From NCBI RefSeq assembly GCF_002304005.1, contig NZ_MRCQ01000003.1, positions 1-64,000 on the forward strand: DNA of 64,000 nt, read 5' to 3'. This document shows, in pieces, positions 27,310-35,488 of this stretch. Made by a program: the position numbers and the translations under genes. This DNA is from Flavobacterium sp. ACN6. Lineage in GTDB: Bacteria; Bacteroidota; Bacteroidia; Flavobacteriales; Flavobacteriaceae. The number at the start of each line of letters is the position of its first letter. Position 1 is the stretch's first letter. The notes beneath the pieces were generated by a model. It searched no databases. It was not told the DNA's origin and saw only the letters and a program-made list of their open reading frames with translations.

Positions 27310-27382
27310 GACTCGATAGCTCAGTTGGTAGAGCACATCACTTTTAATGATGGGGTCCTGGGTTCGAGCCCCAGTCGGGTCA
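27310..27382 (+). tRNA. tRNA-Lys (anticodon TTT), copy 2
   Basis: Identical to copy 1 over all 73 bases, 40 bases downstream of it and in the same transcription unit. Followed by a hairpin. Confidence 0.97.
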
Positions 27383-27383
27383 C

Positions 27384-27418
27384 AAAAGGTTGTTCGCCAT
27401 GGCGAATGACCTTTTTTA
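27384..27418 (+). terminator. Hairpin after tRNA-Lys copy 2
   Basis: AAAGGTTGTTCGCC and CGAATGACCTTT pair imperfectly around a short loop, followed by six T residues. It may end the first two-tRNA transcript or act as a processing site, because tRNA-Leu follows without a clear promoter. Confidence 0.6.
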
Positions 27419-27423
27419 TTTTA

Positions 27424-27506
27424 GGCCACGTGGAGAAACGGTAGACTTGCCATCTTGAGGGGGTGGTGCTCGTAAGGGCGTGTGGGTTCAAATCCCACCG
27501 TGGTCA
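27424..27506 (+). tRNA. tRNA-Leu (anticodon GAG)
   Basis: 83 bases, class II with a long variable arm (TGCTCGTAAGGGCG). The acceptor arms GGCCACG and CGTGGTC pair. The anticodon stem CCATC/GGTGG closes the loop TTGAGGG, giving GAG. The T-arm is GTGGG TTCAAAT CCCAC. No CCA is encoded. Confidence 0.95.
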
Positions 27507-27615
27507 CAAAAAAAAAATAAAGCATATCATATTGTAATATAGACTTTTACAACAATGCGTAAAATTTATTGCAAAATTCATTTAAAAAAAGGCTTATAAA
27601 GCTAAAATAAGTACT

Positions 27616-27623
27616 TATATTTG
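27616..27623 (+). promoter_or_regulatory. -7 element of tRNA-Lys copy 3
   Basis: TATATTTG followed by CACCC lies 22 bases before the tRNA. This matches the promoter of copy 1, so the third gene is probably transcribed separately. Confidence 0.6.
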
Positions 27624-27645
27624 CACCCTCGTAAGAGAAAAAACA

Positions 27646-27718
27646 GACTCGATAGCTCAGTTGGTAGAGCACATCACTTTTAATGATGGGGTCCTGGGTT
27701 CGAGCCCCAGTCGGGTCA
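27646..27718 (+). tRNA. tRNA-Lys (anticodon TTT), copy 3
   Basis: Identical to copies 1 and 2. It has its own -7 element and is followed by a terminator. Confidence 0.97.
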
Positions 27719-27719
27719 C

Positions 27720-27754
27720 AAAAGGTCAAGTAATTATTTTACTTGGCCTTTTTT
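27720..27754 (+). terminator. Terminator after tRNA-Lys copy 3
   Basis: AAAGGTCAAGTAA and TTACTTGGCCTTT form a stem with a short loop followed by six T residues. Confidence 0.8.
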
Positions 27755-27785
27755 GTTTTTAGGATATTACAAAATGAACAACTGA

Positions 27786-28481
27786 TTACAAACTGCCCGT
27801 TAATAATTTATTTTTATACAACAATTCCAATTGTCTTTCCTGCATATCAATCCCTATAATAAAACCAAGTTTGTTCTTATACGCTATATCCAGCAATTCT
27901 AAGAAAGATTCTGCACGTTCATTATCCTCAAAATGCAAATTTTCTTTATCCAGAAAAAGAAGCTCAACATCTTCATGTGTTATCCAATTTGCAATTCCCA
28001 TTCCGTCTTGCAGCAAAAAATCATTCCAATTGTCAAGCTCATCAATAATATTGCACGTTACTGTTTTACTATTAATCGTAAAATTTCTAGAAACCCCGCC
28101 TTTACCTAATCCCAAATGCGGATTATAATCAGCGCAAGTTTTGAATAGATAGTATTCTAAAAATTTAGAAAACTCATAATGCCACTCTAATTTTCCCAAA
28201 AAAAGCTTCTGACTCTCATAATCTGTTATTTTTTCAAATTCATCATGAATCTTAAAAGTTTGATTCATTGCCTTCGAAATTGAAATAACGCTTTGATTAT
28301 TCTGCTCAATCAAACTATTAATTTTCTCTTCAGACAAATGAGAAATCCCACCAACAAAATAATGCTTTAAGAATTCCCGACTAGCTTCAGTCAAGTCACC
28401 GGCTTCTCCTTTTAGTTGCGGAACTACTTCTCTATAAAATTTCCTATCATCAAACAAATGCAGACTGCACCAATACCCCAT
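27786..28481 (-). CDS. Hypothetical protein, 231 residues
   Basis: No family is recognised. The protein is soluble and begins MGYWCSLHLFDDRKFY without a signal peptide. The C-terminal half is acidic (NITHEDVELLFLDKENLHFEDN). The size and composition are reminiscent of stand-alone immunity-type or SMI1-like proteins, but no diagnostic motif is present and no toxin gene lies next to it. It stands alone after the tRNA cluster, a place where horizontally acquired genes often sit. Confidence 0.5.
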   Translation of the reverse strand: MGYWCSLHLFDDRKFYREVVPQLKGEAGDLTEASREFLKHYFVGGISHLSEEKINSLIEQNNQSVISISKAMNQTFKIHDEFEKITDYESQKLFLGKLEWHYEFSKFLEYYLFKTCADYNPHLGLGKGGVSRNFTINSKTVTCNIIDELDNWNDFLLQDGMGIANWITHEDVELLFLDKENLHFEDNERAESFLELLDIAYKNKLGFIIGIDMQERQLELLYKNKLLTGSL

Positions 28482-28659
28482 TTTTGTTTATTTTTTAACG
28501 AATGTATAAATACTTTACTCTTCTTAATTATTTTTCTTTTCAAATTTTAGATTAAAATAATCCAATCTCCAGCCATCATTTACAAAATAAATTTCCTCAT
28601 AAAATAAAAACTTTCTTAAATTCGTTGCAAATAATTAATCACTAATCCCAAATTAGTTT

Positions 28660-29160
28660 ATGAAAAACCTACTATTAGCATCATTTATGATGATTACCTG
28701 CTCGATCTGGGCACAATCGGCGACTGGTTACTTCGACAAAGCCATGAAGAAAGCGGACGCTGGAAACACAAAAGGCGCAATTGCCGACTATACCAAAGCT
28801 ATCAGCATGAATTCTAAATTTGTTGAAGCTTATCAAAATCGAGGCGTTGCAAAATACAAACTAAATGACCTTAAAGGCGCTCAGGCAGATTTTAGCAAAA
28901 CAATCGAATTAGACAGCATGAACGCAGATGCTTTTACCGGCAGAGCCAACGTGAACTACAAATTACAAAACTACCAAGGCACAATTGACGACTGCACTTC
29001 CTCTTTAGGATTAAATCCAAAAGACTACATAGCTTACAATTTAAGAGGTTTGGCCTATAATAAAATTGGCAACAGCAAAAACGCCTGCAAAGATTTTACA
29101 AAAGCGATTGAATTAGGAAGCCAAAGCGCTGTAAAAAACAGAGCTACTTTCTGCAAATAA
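28660..29160 (+). CDS. Exported tetratricopeptide-repeat protein
   Basis: 166 residues. The signal peptide (LLLASFMMITCSIWAQ) is followed by about four TPR units with the typical Ala/Tyr/Gly spacing (AIADYTKAISMNSKFVEAYQN; GAQADFSKTIELDSMNADAF). It probably acts as a periplasmic protein-protein interaction module. No partner gene is adjacent, so the specific role is unknown. Confidence 0.8.
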   Translation: MKNLLLASFMMITCSIWAQSATGYFDKAMKKADAGNTKGAIADYTKAISMNSKFVEAYQNRGVAKYKLNDLKGAQADFSKTIELDSMNADAFTGRANVNYKLQNYQGTIDDCTSSLGLNPKDYIAYNLRGLAYNKIGNSKNACKDFTKAIELGSQSAVKNRATFCK

Positions 29161-29334
29161 CATCCAAAAACAAAATAGTCTGCAGATTTATTCTTCAGAC
29201 TATTTTCTGTTTTTTATTAAAGTAATATATTTCTTAAAAAAAATATACCTGTTTTTACGTATAAAATATATTTTTAGTATCTAAACCTCTAATCCTCTAT
29301 CTTTTTAATGTAGTTTTAAGACAGCATATAAGAT

Positions 29335-29349
29335 TTTGTTTTACATTTG
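29335..29349 (+). promoter_or_regulatory. Promoter region of the MerR/B12 regulator
   Basis: TACATTTG at 29342-29349 is a perfect -7 element, 18 bases before the ATG. TTTG also occurs at 29335 and 29346, an 11-base step like the direct repeats in known CarH operators. Self-regulation is possible, which is an inference. Confidence 0.4.
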
Positions 29350-29367
29350 TCGACCTAATCGCTAGAA

Positions 29368-30267
29368 ATGATAAACAACATTAAAACTGTTTTCAGTATT
29401 AAAGATCTTGAGAACTTATCTGGAATAAAAGCGCATACCATACGCATCTGGGAAAAGAGATACAACATCCTTGAACCAATGCGAACCGATACTAATATAA
29501 GATTTTACAATCTTCAAAACCTGCAGAAACTTCTCAACATCACCTTATTACACGAATACGGTTACAAGATTTCTAAAATAGCAACGTATCCTGATGAAAA
29601 GATACCGCAATTGGTACGCGAAATAATCTCCAAGAAAAACTCACAAAACTATGCCATTACCTCTTTTAAAATGGCCATGATGAACTTTGATCAGGAATTA
29701 TTCTTTAATACATTCGATTGGCTTATTTCCGAAAAGACTTTTAAAGAAGTTTTCAAGGAAAATTTTTTACCTCTTTTAAAAGAGCTTGGGTTGTTATGGC
29801 AGTCTGAAACGATCACTCCCGCAAATGAACACTTTATGAGTCATTTGATCAAACAGAAAATATTAATTTACACAGAAAGCCTTCAAATAAGAAAACCAAC
29901 CAAAACAGATAAAATTTTTGTTTTATCGCTTCCGCTGAATGAGATTCACCAAATTGGATTATTATACCTGCAATATGAAATTCTAGATAAAGGTTACAAA
30001 ACCATTTATTTGGGCGAAAGCATGCCAATAGAAAACCTTCAGGATTTAACCAGACATTTTGAGAATATTACATTCGTTTCGTTTATGACCGTTCAGCCGG
30101 ACAGAAGCGTTATCAATCAATATGTAAAATCTATGGGACAGAAATTATTACAGAAAAATAATGAAATCTGGCTTATGGGAAAAATGGTTGAACATATCGA
30201 CGAAAAGGCTTTAAGCGATCGAATTCGAATTTTCGATTCCATGGAAGAAACTATTAACATGATCTAA
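29368..30267 (+). CDS. MerR-family regulator with cobalamin-binding domains (CarH/LitR-like photoreceptor candidate)
   Basis: 299 residues. An N-terminal MerR-type HTH (VFSIKDLENLSGIKAHTIRIWEKRY) is followed by a helical bundle and a Rossmann-like cobalamin domain. The helical bundle has Trp144, nine residues, then Glu154-His155, which exactly fits the Wx9EH motif of CarH. The cobalamin domain has EIHQIG (Glu192, His194, Gly197), a match to E/DxHxxG with His194 as the expected lower axial ligand. CarH proteins bind adenosylcobalamin, repress carotenoid genes in the dark and release DNA in light. Here the gene lies directly before crtI, with crtB, crtZ and photolyase following, as expected of such a regulator. 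Confidence 0.88.
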   Translation: MINNIKTVFSIKDLENLSGIKAHTIRIWEKRYNILEPMRTDTNIRFYNLQNLQKLLNITLLHEYGYKISKIATYPDEKIPQLVREIISKKNSQNYAITSFKMAMMNFDQELFFNTFDWLISEKTFKEVFKENFLPLLKELGLLWQSETITPANEHFMSHLIKQKILIYTESLQIRKPTKTDKIFVLSLPLNEIHQIGLLYLQYEILDKGYKTIYLGESMPIENLQDLTRHFENITFVSFMTVQPDRSVINQYVKSMGQKLLQKNNEIWLMGKMVEHIDEKALSDRIRIFDSMEETINMI

Positions 30268-30273
30268 TTTTAT

Positions 30274-30308
30274 TTTGTTTAAGTTTTTCTTATATTTGTT
30301 AAACAAAT
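30274..30308 (+). promoter_or_regulatory. crtI promoter and candidate CarH-type operator
   Basis: TATATTTG at 30291-30298 is a perfect -7 element only nine bases before the crtI ATG, so the mRNA would be nearly leaderless. TTTGTTTAAG (30274-30283) and TTTGTTAAAC (30295-30304) are direct repeats 21 bases apart, two helical turns. ATTTGTT and AACAAAT (30294-30308) also form a palindrome over the -7 element and start codon. A repressor here would block transcription. Confidence 0.5.
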
Positions 30309-31773
30309 GAAGAAAACAATTGCAATAATAGGATCTGGCTTTTCCTCCCTAGCCGCCGCTTGTTACCTTGCACAGCAAGGAAACAGTGTTACTATTTATG
30401 AAAAAAACCAAACGATTGGCGGTCGCGCCAGACAATTCAAAAAAGACGGTTTTACTTTTGACATGGGACCAAGCTGGTATTGGATGCCCGATGTTTTTGA
30501 ACGTTTCTTTCAAGACTTCAATAAAAAACCATCTGATTACTATGAACTCGTAAAGCTAAACCCTGCTTATCGTGTTTATTTTGGAATAAATGATTTTATC
30601 AGCATTTATGACAATTTAGAGAACATAAAATCTACATTTGAAGAAATCGAAAAAGGAAGTGCGCAAAAGCTTCAAAACTTTATCGATAAAGCCAAAAGCA
30701 ATTATGATATTGCCATAAAAGATTTAGTTTATCGCCCTGGAGTTTCGCCGCTTGAATTAATTACAAAAGAAACCGCTTTAAAACTCAATCAGTTTTTAGG
30801 TAATGTCAGTGCTGATATTCGCAAGGAATTTAAAAACGAAAGACTTATCCAGATTCTGGAATTCCCTGTTTTATTTCTCGGAGCAAAACCAACCAAAACG
30901 CCATCGTTTTATAATTTTATGAATTATGCCGATTTCGGTCTCGGAACCTGGCATCCAAAAACGGGAATGTTTGATGTTATTCGAGGCATCGAAAAACTGG
31001 CTGTAGAATTGGGCGTTACCATTAAAACCAATTCTTCAATAGAAAAAATAATCGTCGAAAACAAAACTGCAACTGCAATCGTTATCAACGGCGAAATCAT
31101 AAAAGCCGATATTATTTTAAGCGGTGCCGATTATCAGCATACCGAAACTTTGTTAGAAAAAGAACATCGTGCGTATTCTGAAAAATATTGGGAAAGCAGA
31201 ATTTTTGCTCCCTCTTCTCTACTCTTTTTTATTGGTTTCAATAAAAAAATAGAAAACATTTCTCATCACGCTTTATTTTTTGATACCGATTTTAATCAGC
31301 ACGCTGTTGATATTTACGATAAACCAAAATGGCCTGACTCACCATTATTTTATGCCAATTTCCCATCAAAAACGGATCTAACTGCTGCGCCTGAAGGAAT
31401 GGAAACTGGTTTCTTCTTAATTCCGCTTGCGCCAGGAATCGATGATAATGAAGCACTTAGAGAAGAATATTTCGAAAAAATAATTACTCGTTTTGAGCAG
31501 CTTACACAACAAGAAATTAAAAATAATATTATCTTTAAGAAGTCCTTTTGTAAAAATGACTTTGTAACAGACTATAATGCATACAAAGGAAATGCTTACG
31601 GAATGGCAAATACATTATTGCAAACTGCATTTTTAAGGCCCAAATTAAAAAGCAAAAAAGTCAGGAATTTATATTTTACAGGACAGTTAACTGTTCCGGG
31701 ACCGGGTGTTCCGCCTGCTTTAATTTCAGGTAAACTAGCAGCCGAATTAATTCAAAAATCCCTAAGATCTTAA
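30307..31773 (+). CDS. crtI: Phytoene desaturase
   Basis: FAD enzyme that adds double bonds to phytoene to give lycopene; acts at the membrane. 488 residues with an N-terminal dinucleotide-binding motif (AIIGSGFSSLAAACYLAQQG), the following GGRARQFKKDGFTFDMGPSWYWMPD typical of CrtI, and the C-terminal FAD motif YFTGQLTVPGPGVPPALISGK. crtB starts three bases after its stop, so the two are translated as a unit. Expression should be controlled by the upstream MerR/B12 regulator. Confidence 0.95.
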   Translation: MKKTIAIIGSGFSSLAAACYLAQQGNSVTIYEKNQTIGGRARQFKKDGFTFDMGPSWYWMPDVFERFFQDFNKKPSDYYELVKLNPAYRVYFGINDFISIYDNLENIKSTFEEIEKGSAQKLQNFIDKAKSNYDIAIKDLVYRPGVSPLELITKETALKLNQFLGNVSADIRKEFKNERLIQILEFPVLFLGAKPTKTPSFYNFMNYADFGLGTWHPKTGMFDVIRGIEKLAVELGVTIKTNSSIEKIIVENKTATAIVINGEIIKADIILSGADYQHTETLLEKEHRAYSEKYWESRIFAPSSLLFFIGFNKKIENISHHALFFDTDFNQHAVDIYDKPKWPDSPLFYANFPSKTDLTAAPEGMETGFFLIPLAPGIDDNEALREEYFEKIITRFEQLTQQEIKNNIIFKKSFCKNDFVTDYNAYKGNAYGMANTLLQTAFLRPKLKSKKVRNLYFTGQLTVPGPGVPPALISGKLAAELIQKSLRS

Positions 31774-31776
31774 AAA

Positions 31777-32616
31777 ATGAAATCACTATTCGACGCCGTT
31801 TCTTTCAAATGCAGTAAGCTGGTTACCAAAAGTTACAGCTCTTCATTTTCGCTTGCCGTAAAAATGCTTTCACCAAGCATACGCGACGCCATTTACAGTA
31901 TTTACGGATTCGTTCGTTTTGCTGATGAAATTGTAGATTCCTTTCATGACTATGAAAAAGAATATCTTATAGACGATTTTGAAAAAGAATATTACAAAGC
32001 AATGGAATTAGGAATCAGCCTAAATCCTATTCTAAACTCTTTTCAGCACACTGTCAAAGAATATAATATTACAGACGATTTAGTTCAGGCCTTTTTAAAA
32101 AGCATGAAATTAGATCTTATAAAATCAACTTATAATACACAAGAAGAATACGCAGACTATATTTACGGTTCTGCAGACGTTGTAGGATTAATGTGTTTAA
32201 AGGTATTTGTTTCTGGAAAAGAACATAAATACGAGCAGTTAAAAGATGAGGCTATGCGTTTAGGATCGGCTTTTCAAAAAGTGAATTTCTTAAGAGATTT
32301 AAAAGATGATAATACCATTCTAAACCGAACTTATTTTCCAGGCGTTAATCTCAACAATTTCAACGAAGACTCAAAAGAGCAGATTATCAAAGAAATCGAA
32401 GAAGATTTCCGCATTGCCTACCAAGGAATTGTAAAACTGCCAATCGAAGCAAAATTCGGCGTTTACACGGCTTATGTTTATTACCGAAAACTGCTCAAAA
32501 AACTAAAAAACACACCGTCTCATAAAATTGGAAATGCAAGAATTCGCGTTTCTAATTATACAAAAGCCGGACTTTTAGCGCAGTCTTTTGTAACTTATAA
32601 ATTGAAGTTGGTTTAA
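31777..32616 (+). CDS. crtB: Phytoene synthase
   Basis: Condenses two geranylgeranyl diphosphates into phytoene, the first carotenoid step. 279 residues. Both aspartate-rich motifs of the squalene/phytoene synthase family are visible: FADEIVDSFHDYE near the N-terminus and NFLRDLKDDN in the middle, with the YCxxVA-type helix (YIYGSADVVGLMCLKVF). It supplies the substrate of CrtI encoded just upstream. Confidence 0.95.
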   Translation: MKSLFDAVSFKCSKLVTKSYSSSFSLAVKMLSPSIRDAIYSIYGFVRFADEIVDSFHDYEKEYLIDDFEKEYYKAMELGISLNPILNSFQHTVKEYNITDDLVQAFLKSMKLDLIKSTYNTQEEYADYIYGSADVVGLMCLKVFVSGKEHKYEQLKDEAMRLGSAFQKVNFLRDLKDDNTILNRTYFPGVNLNNFNEDSKEQIIKEIEEDFRIAYQGIVKLPIEAKFGVYTAYVYYRKLLKKLKNTPSHKIGNARIRVSNYTKAGLLAQSFVTYKLKLV

Positions 32617-32630
32617 TAATCACTACTATT

Positions 32631-32734
32631 TGTCATTTCGACCGAAGTGAGAAATGACACTAATAGCTGGACAAAGATGGTCACCATAGATTGCAGAGTT
32701 ACTTGCAGAGATTTCTCCTTCGGTCGAAATGACA
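32631..32734. repeat. Inverted repeat with perfect 17-base arms
   Basis: TGTCATTTCGACCGAAG (32631-32647) and CTTCGGTCGAAATGACA (32718-32734) are exact complements, with 70 bases between them, in the gap between crtB and crtZ. No T-run follows, so it is more like a dispersed mobile-type element than a terminator. It occupies the place where a lycopene cyclase gene is often found in related clusters. Confidence 0.75.
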
Positions 32735-32845
32735 AAAATGAGAGAATAACAAAGCAAAAAAAATAATCTTTAGAGTCAATCTTTTATAATCCAAAGTCAA
32801 ACTCAACAGATTTTAAATCATAATTTTAATTACAACATTTACAAA

Positions 32846-33286
32846 ATGATTTCTTTTTTAATCTTTTTAGGCGTTTTTCTATTTATGGAATGTGTTACGT
32901 GGCTTACGCACAAGTACGTAATGCACGGTTTTATGTGGTATTTTCACGAAGATCACCATCAGCCGAGATACGAGCATACTTTTGAGCGCAACGACATTTT
33001 CTTCGTCATTTTTGCGATCCCAAGTATCCTTTTATTTTATTTTGGTGTCCTAGGCGGCTTCAACTATTTGTTTTTCATTGCCTGCGGTGTCACGCTTTAT
33101 GGTATTTGTTACTTTCTAATTCACGATGTATTAATTCATCAGCGTTTTAAATGGTTCAAAAACACCAAAAACAAGTACCTCATCGGACTAAGAAAAGCAC
33201 ATAAAATACACCACAAACACCTCAACAAAGAAAAAGGAGAATGTTTCGGAATGTTGTTTGTACCATTAAAATATTATAAAATGTAG
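32846..33286 (+). CDS. crtZ: Beta-carotene hydroxylase
   Basis: Hydroxylates beta-carotene to zeaxanthin. It belongs to the membrane di-iron fatty acid hydroxylase superfamily. 146 residues with four hydrophobic spans and the histidine clusters HKYVMH, HEDHH, HDVLIHQR and HKIHHKHL that hold the iron pair. It needs beta-carotene, so a lycopene cyclase must exist elsewhere in the genome, because none is seen here. Confidence 0.93.
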   Translation: MISFLIFLGVFLFMECVTWLTHKYVMHGFMWYFHEDHHQPRYEHTFERNDIFFVIFAIPSILLFYFGVLGGFNYLFFIACGVTLYGICYFLIHDVLIHQRFKWFKNTKNKYLIGLRKAHKIHHKHLNKEKGECFGMLFVPLKYYKM

Positions 33287-33289
33287 CAT

Positions 33290-33397
33290 TATTTGGGCGT
33301 TCCCCAAGGGTCGGGTTTTTCGTTCCCGCTTTTTTATGTCTGGCAAAAAGGCCAGCCACAAAAAGAGCTCCACTACAACCCCTAACGCTCACGTAAT
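33290..33397. repeat. GC-rich dispersed element candidate
   Basis: The segment from TTGGGCGTTCCCCAAGGGTC to CCCCTAACGCTCACG is markedly richer in GC than its surroundings and has no coding features. Sequences with the same GGGCGTTCCC, GGTCGGG, TCCACT and CCCTAACGC landmarks are, from memory, widespread intergenic repeats in Bacteroidota. The strand and function are unclear. Confidence 0.5.
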
Positions 33398-33433
33398 ACA
33401 AGAAACATTTTTATAACAATTGATTTAAAACAA

Positions 33434-33943
33434 ATGAAATTATACAAAATAGCAACCGTACAATATGTAAATGCCAGCGTTGAAGACTGCTGGGATTTTT
33501 TCTCCAGTCCAAAAAACCTGCAGACCATTACACTGGACAACATGAATTTCCAGATTAAAGATTTCGACGACAAGCGAATGTATCACGGACAGATTATTAC
33601 CTATACTTTAAAACCCCTTTTAGGAATAAAAATTTCTTGGGTTACTGAAATTACTGCCTGCAAAGAAAATGAATACTTTATCGATGTGCAGCGTTTTGGA
33701 CCTTACAAATTATGGCATCACAAACACTTTTTTGAACGCACACCAGACGGCGGAACCAAAATGACAGACATTGTGCATTACGCATTACCCCTTGGCATTC
33801 TCGGACGCATGATGAACAGTTTAGTCGTAAAAAACAAATTGAAGACTATTTTCGATTTCCGTTACAATAAAATCGAAGAATTGTTTAATTCAAAATCACA
33901 ACCAAAGATTATAAAAATCCACGCAGAGCAAAAAAGCATTTAA
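33434..33943 (+). CDS. SRPBCC-family ligand-binding protein
   Basis: 169 residues of the START/RHO-alpha-C/PITP/Bet v1 superfamily, with a hydrophobic cavity fold expected. The N-terminus matches the family (YVNASVEDCWDFFSSPKNLQTIT), and WHHKHFFERTPDGGTKMTDIVHY is typical of the subgroup found next to photolyase genes. A lipid or pigment ligand is likely but unproven. It lies between crtZ and phr on the same strand. Confidence 0.82.
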   Translation: MKLYKIATVQYVNASVEDCWDFFSSPKNLQTITLDNMNFQIKDFDDKRMYHGQIITYTLKPLLGIKISWVTEITACKENEYFIDVQRFGPYKLWHHKHFFERTPDGGTKMTDIVHYALPLGILGRMMNSLVVKNKLKTIFDFRYNKIEELFNSKSQPKIIKIHAEQKSI

Positions 33944-33991
33944 GCAGTTTGAATTATTTAAAACATAAATAAAGCCACAGATTTTTTCAAT

Positions 33992-34068
33992 CTCGCAAAG
34001 ACGCGAAGTTGCAAAGTTTTATAGAAAAAACTTAAATAAATAACTTTGCGGCTTCGCGTCTTTGCGAG
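33992..34068. repeat. Inverted repeat with 27-base arms
   Basis: The arms at 33992-34018 (CTCGCAAAGACGCGAAG...) and 34042-34068 are complementary except for two adjacent mismatches, with 23 bases between. The right arm contains TAACTTTG (34041-34048), a -7-like sequence oriented towards the photolyase gene. The repeat may therefore carry a promoter for it. Confidence 0.7.
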
Positions 34069-34115
34069 CAATTTTAAGTGCTAAAGAAAAACTTAACTTA
34101 GCGAGAACAAATACA

Positions 34116-35411
34116 ATGACAAAACAAAAAGTTTCTTTTTTCTGGTTCAGACGTGATTTACGTCTCGAAGACAATACCGGATTATTTCACGCTTTACAAT
34201 CAGATTTTCCTGTTATTCCTCTATTTATTTTTGATGAAGACATTTTAGAAAACCTTCCAAAAAATGACGCCAGAGTCAGCTTCATTTACGATTCACTACA
34301 AAAAATAAACACAGAATTACAGCAATTTGAATCTTCGATCTTAATCAAAAAAGGAAAAACAAAAGAAGTTTGGAAATCGCTAATCGAAGAATTTGATATT
34401 CAAAATGTATTCTTCAATAAAGATTATGAGCCATTCGCTATTAAGAGAGACAACACAATTTCTGGATTATTAAAAGAAAACAACATTGAATCTTTCTTAT
34501 ACAAAGACCATGTTATTTTCGAAGAAAAAGAAATCACAAAAGCAGACGGACTTCCGTACACCGTTTACACTCCTTATAAAAACAAATGGCTGGAGAAATA
34601 TCACCTTTCAGGCACCGCTCCAGAATGTGATTCTAAACCCTTCCACTCCAATTTTGCCAAAAACCAATATTCATTTCCTGATTTAGAGGAAATAGGTTTT
34701 GAAAGAAGTACCATAAAAGTACAGCCGCACAACTTAACACAAATTACCAATTATAAAGAAACCAGAGATTTTCCTGCTTTAGACAGCACCTCTTATCTTT
34801 CGCCACATTTACGTTTTGGAACGGTAAGTATTCGCAAATTAGTAAATTGGGCAAATAAAAAGAACCAAACCTTTTTGAGTGAATTAATTTGGCGGGAATT
34901 CTTTATTCAAATTTTATTCAGTTTTCCCAATTGTGTCAATCATAATTTCAAATCGGCTTACGACGGAATTCAATGGCGTAACAACGAAGAAGATTTTAAA
35001 CGCTGGTGTTCTGGAACTACAGGCTATCCAATGGTCGATGCAGGAATGCGTCAGCTTAACGAAACAGGTTATATGCACAATCGCGTCCGCATGGTTGTGG
35101 CGAGTTTTTTATGTAAACATTTATTGATTAACTGGCAGTGGGGCGAAGCCTATTTTGCTGAAAAATTATTAGATTTTGAATTAGCTTCAAACGTAGGAAA
35201 CTGGCAGTGGGCCGCAGGAACAGGCTGTGATGCCGCACCTTACTTCAGGGTTTTTAATCCCGAAATCCAACAAAAGAAATTTGACGAAAAAGGCGAATAC
35301 ATCCGCAAATGGATTCCTGAGTTTGATCTTGGCTACAATGAACCTATGGTAGATCATGCTTTTGCGAGAGATCGTGCGATTGCAACTTATAAAAAGGGAA
35401 TTGTTAAATAA
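34116..35411 (+). CDS. phr: Deoxyribodipyrimidine photolyase
   Basis: Light-driven repair of UV pyrimidine dimers. 431 residues from the ATG at 34116 (VSFFWFRRDLRLEDN); the longer frame from 34062 starts inside the repeat and is rejected. The N-terminal antenna domain is followed by the FAD domain with TSYLSPHLRFGTVS, WREFFIQI, MVDAGMRQLNETGYMHNRVRM and NVGNWQWAAGTG, characteristic of class I photolyases. Its place beside carotenoid genes and a B12-type light regulator supports light-induced expression. Confidence 0.93.
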   Translation: MTKQKVSFFWFRRDLRLEDNTGLFHALQSDFPVIPLFIFDEDILENLPKNDARVSFIYDSLQKINTELQQFESSILIKKGKTKEVWKSLIEEFDIQNVFFNKDYEPFAIKRDNTISGLLKENNIESFLYKDHVIFEEKEITKADGLPYTVYTPYKNKWLEKYHLSGTAPECDSKPFHSNFAKNQYSFPDLEEIGFERSTIKVQPHNLTQITNYKETRDFPALDSTSYLSPHLRFGTVSIRKLVNWANKKNQTFLSELIWREFFIQILFSFPNCVNHNFKSAYDGIQWRNNEEDFKRWCSGTTGYPMVDAGMRQLNETGYMHNRVRMVVASFLCKHLLINWQWGEAYFAEKLLDFELASNVGNWQWAAGTGCDAAPYFRVFNPEIQQKKFDEKGEYIRKWIPEFDLGYNEPMVDHAFARDRAIATYKKGIVK

Positions 35412-35488
35412 AATTCCAATCCCGATGCTTCGGGATAAATTCCAAATTCCAATATTTCCGAAACGTTTACCCAAAAAACATAAAAAAA

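Noticed and set aside
27098..27319. A 73-codon plus-strand frame across the first tRNA-Lys
   Set aside because: It reads through the tRNA and its promoter.
27547..27729. A 60-codon minus-strand frame with a GARTQDP-like segment
   Set aside because: It is the complement of tRNA-Lys copy 3, a known source of false proteins.
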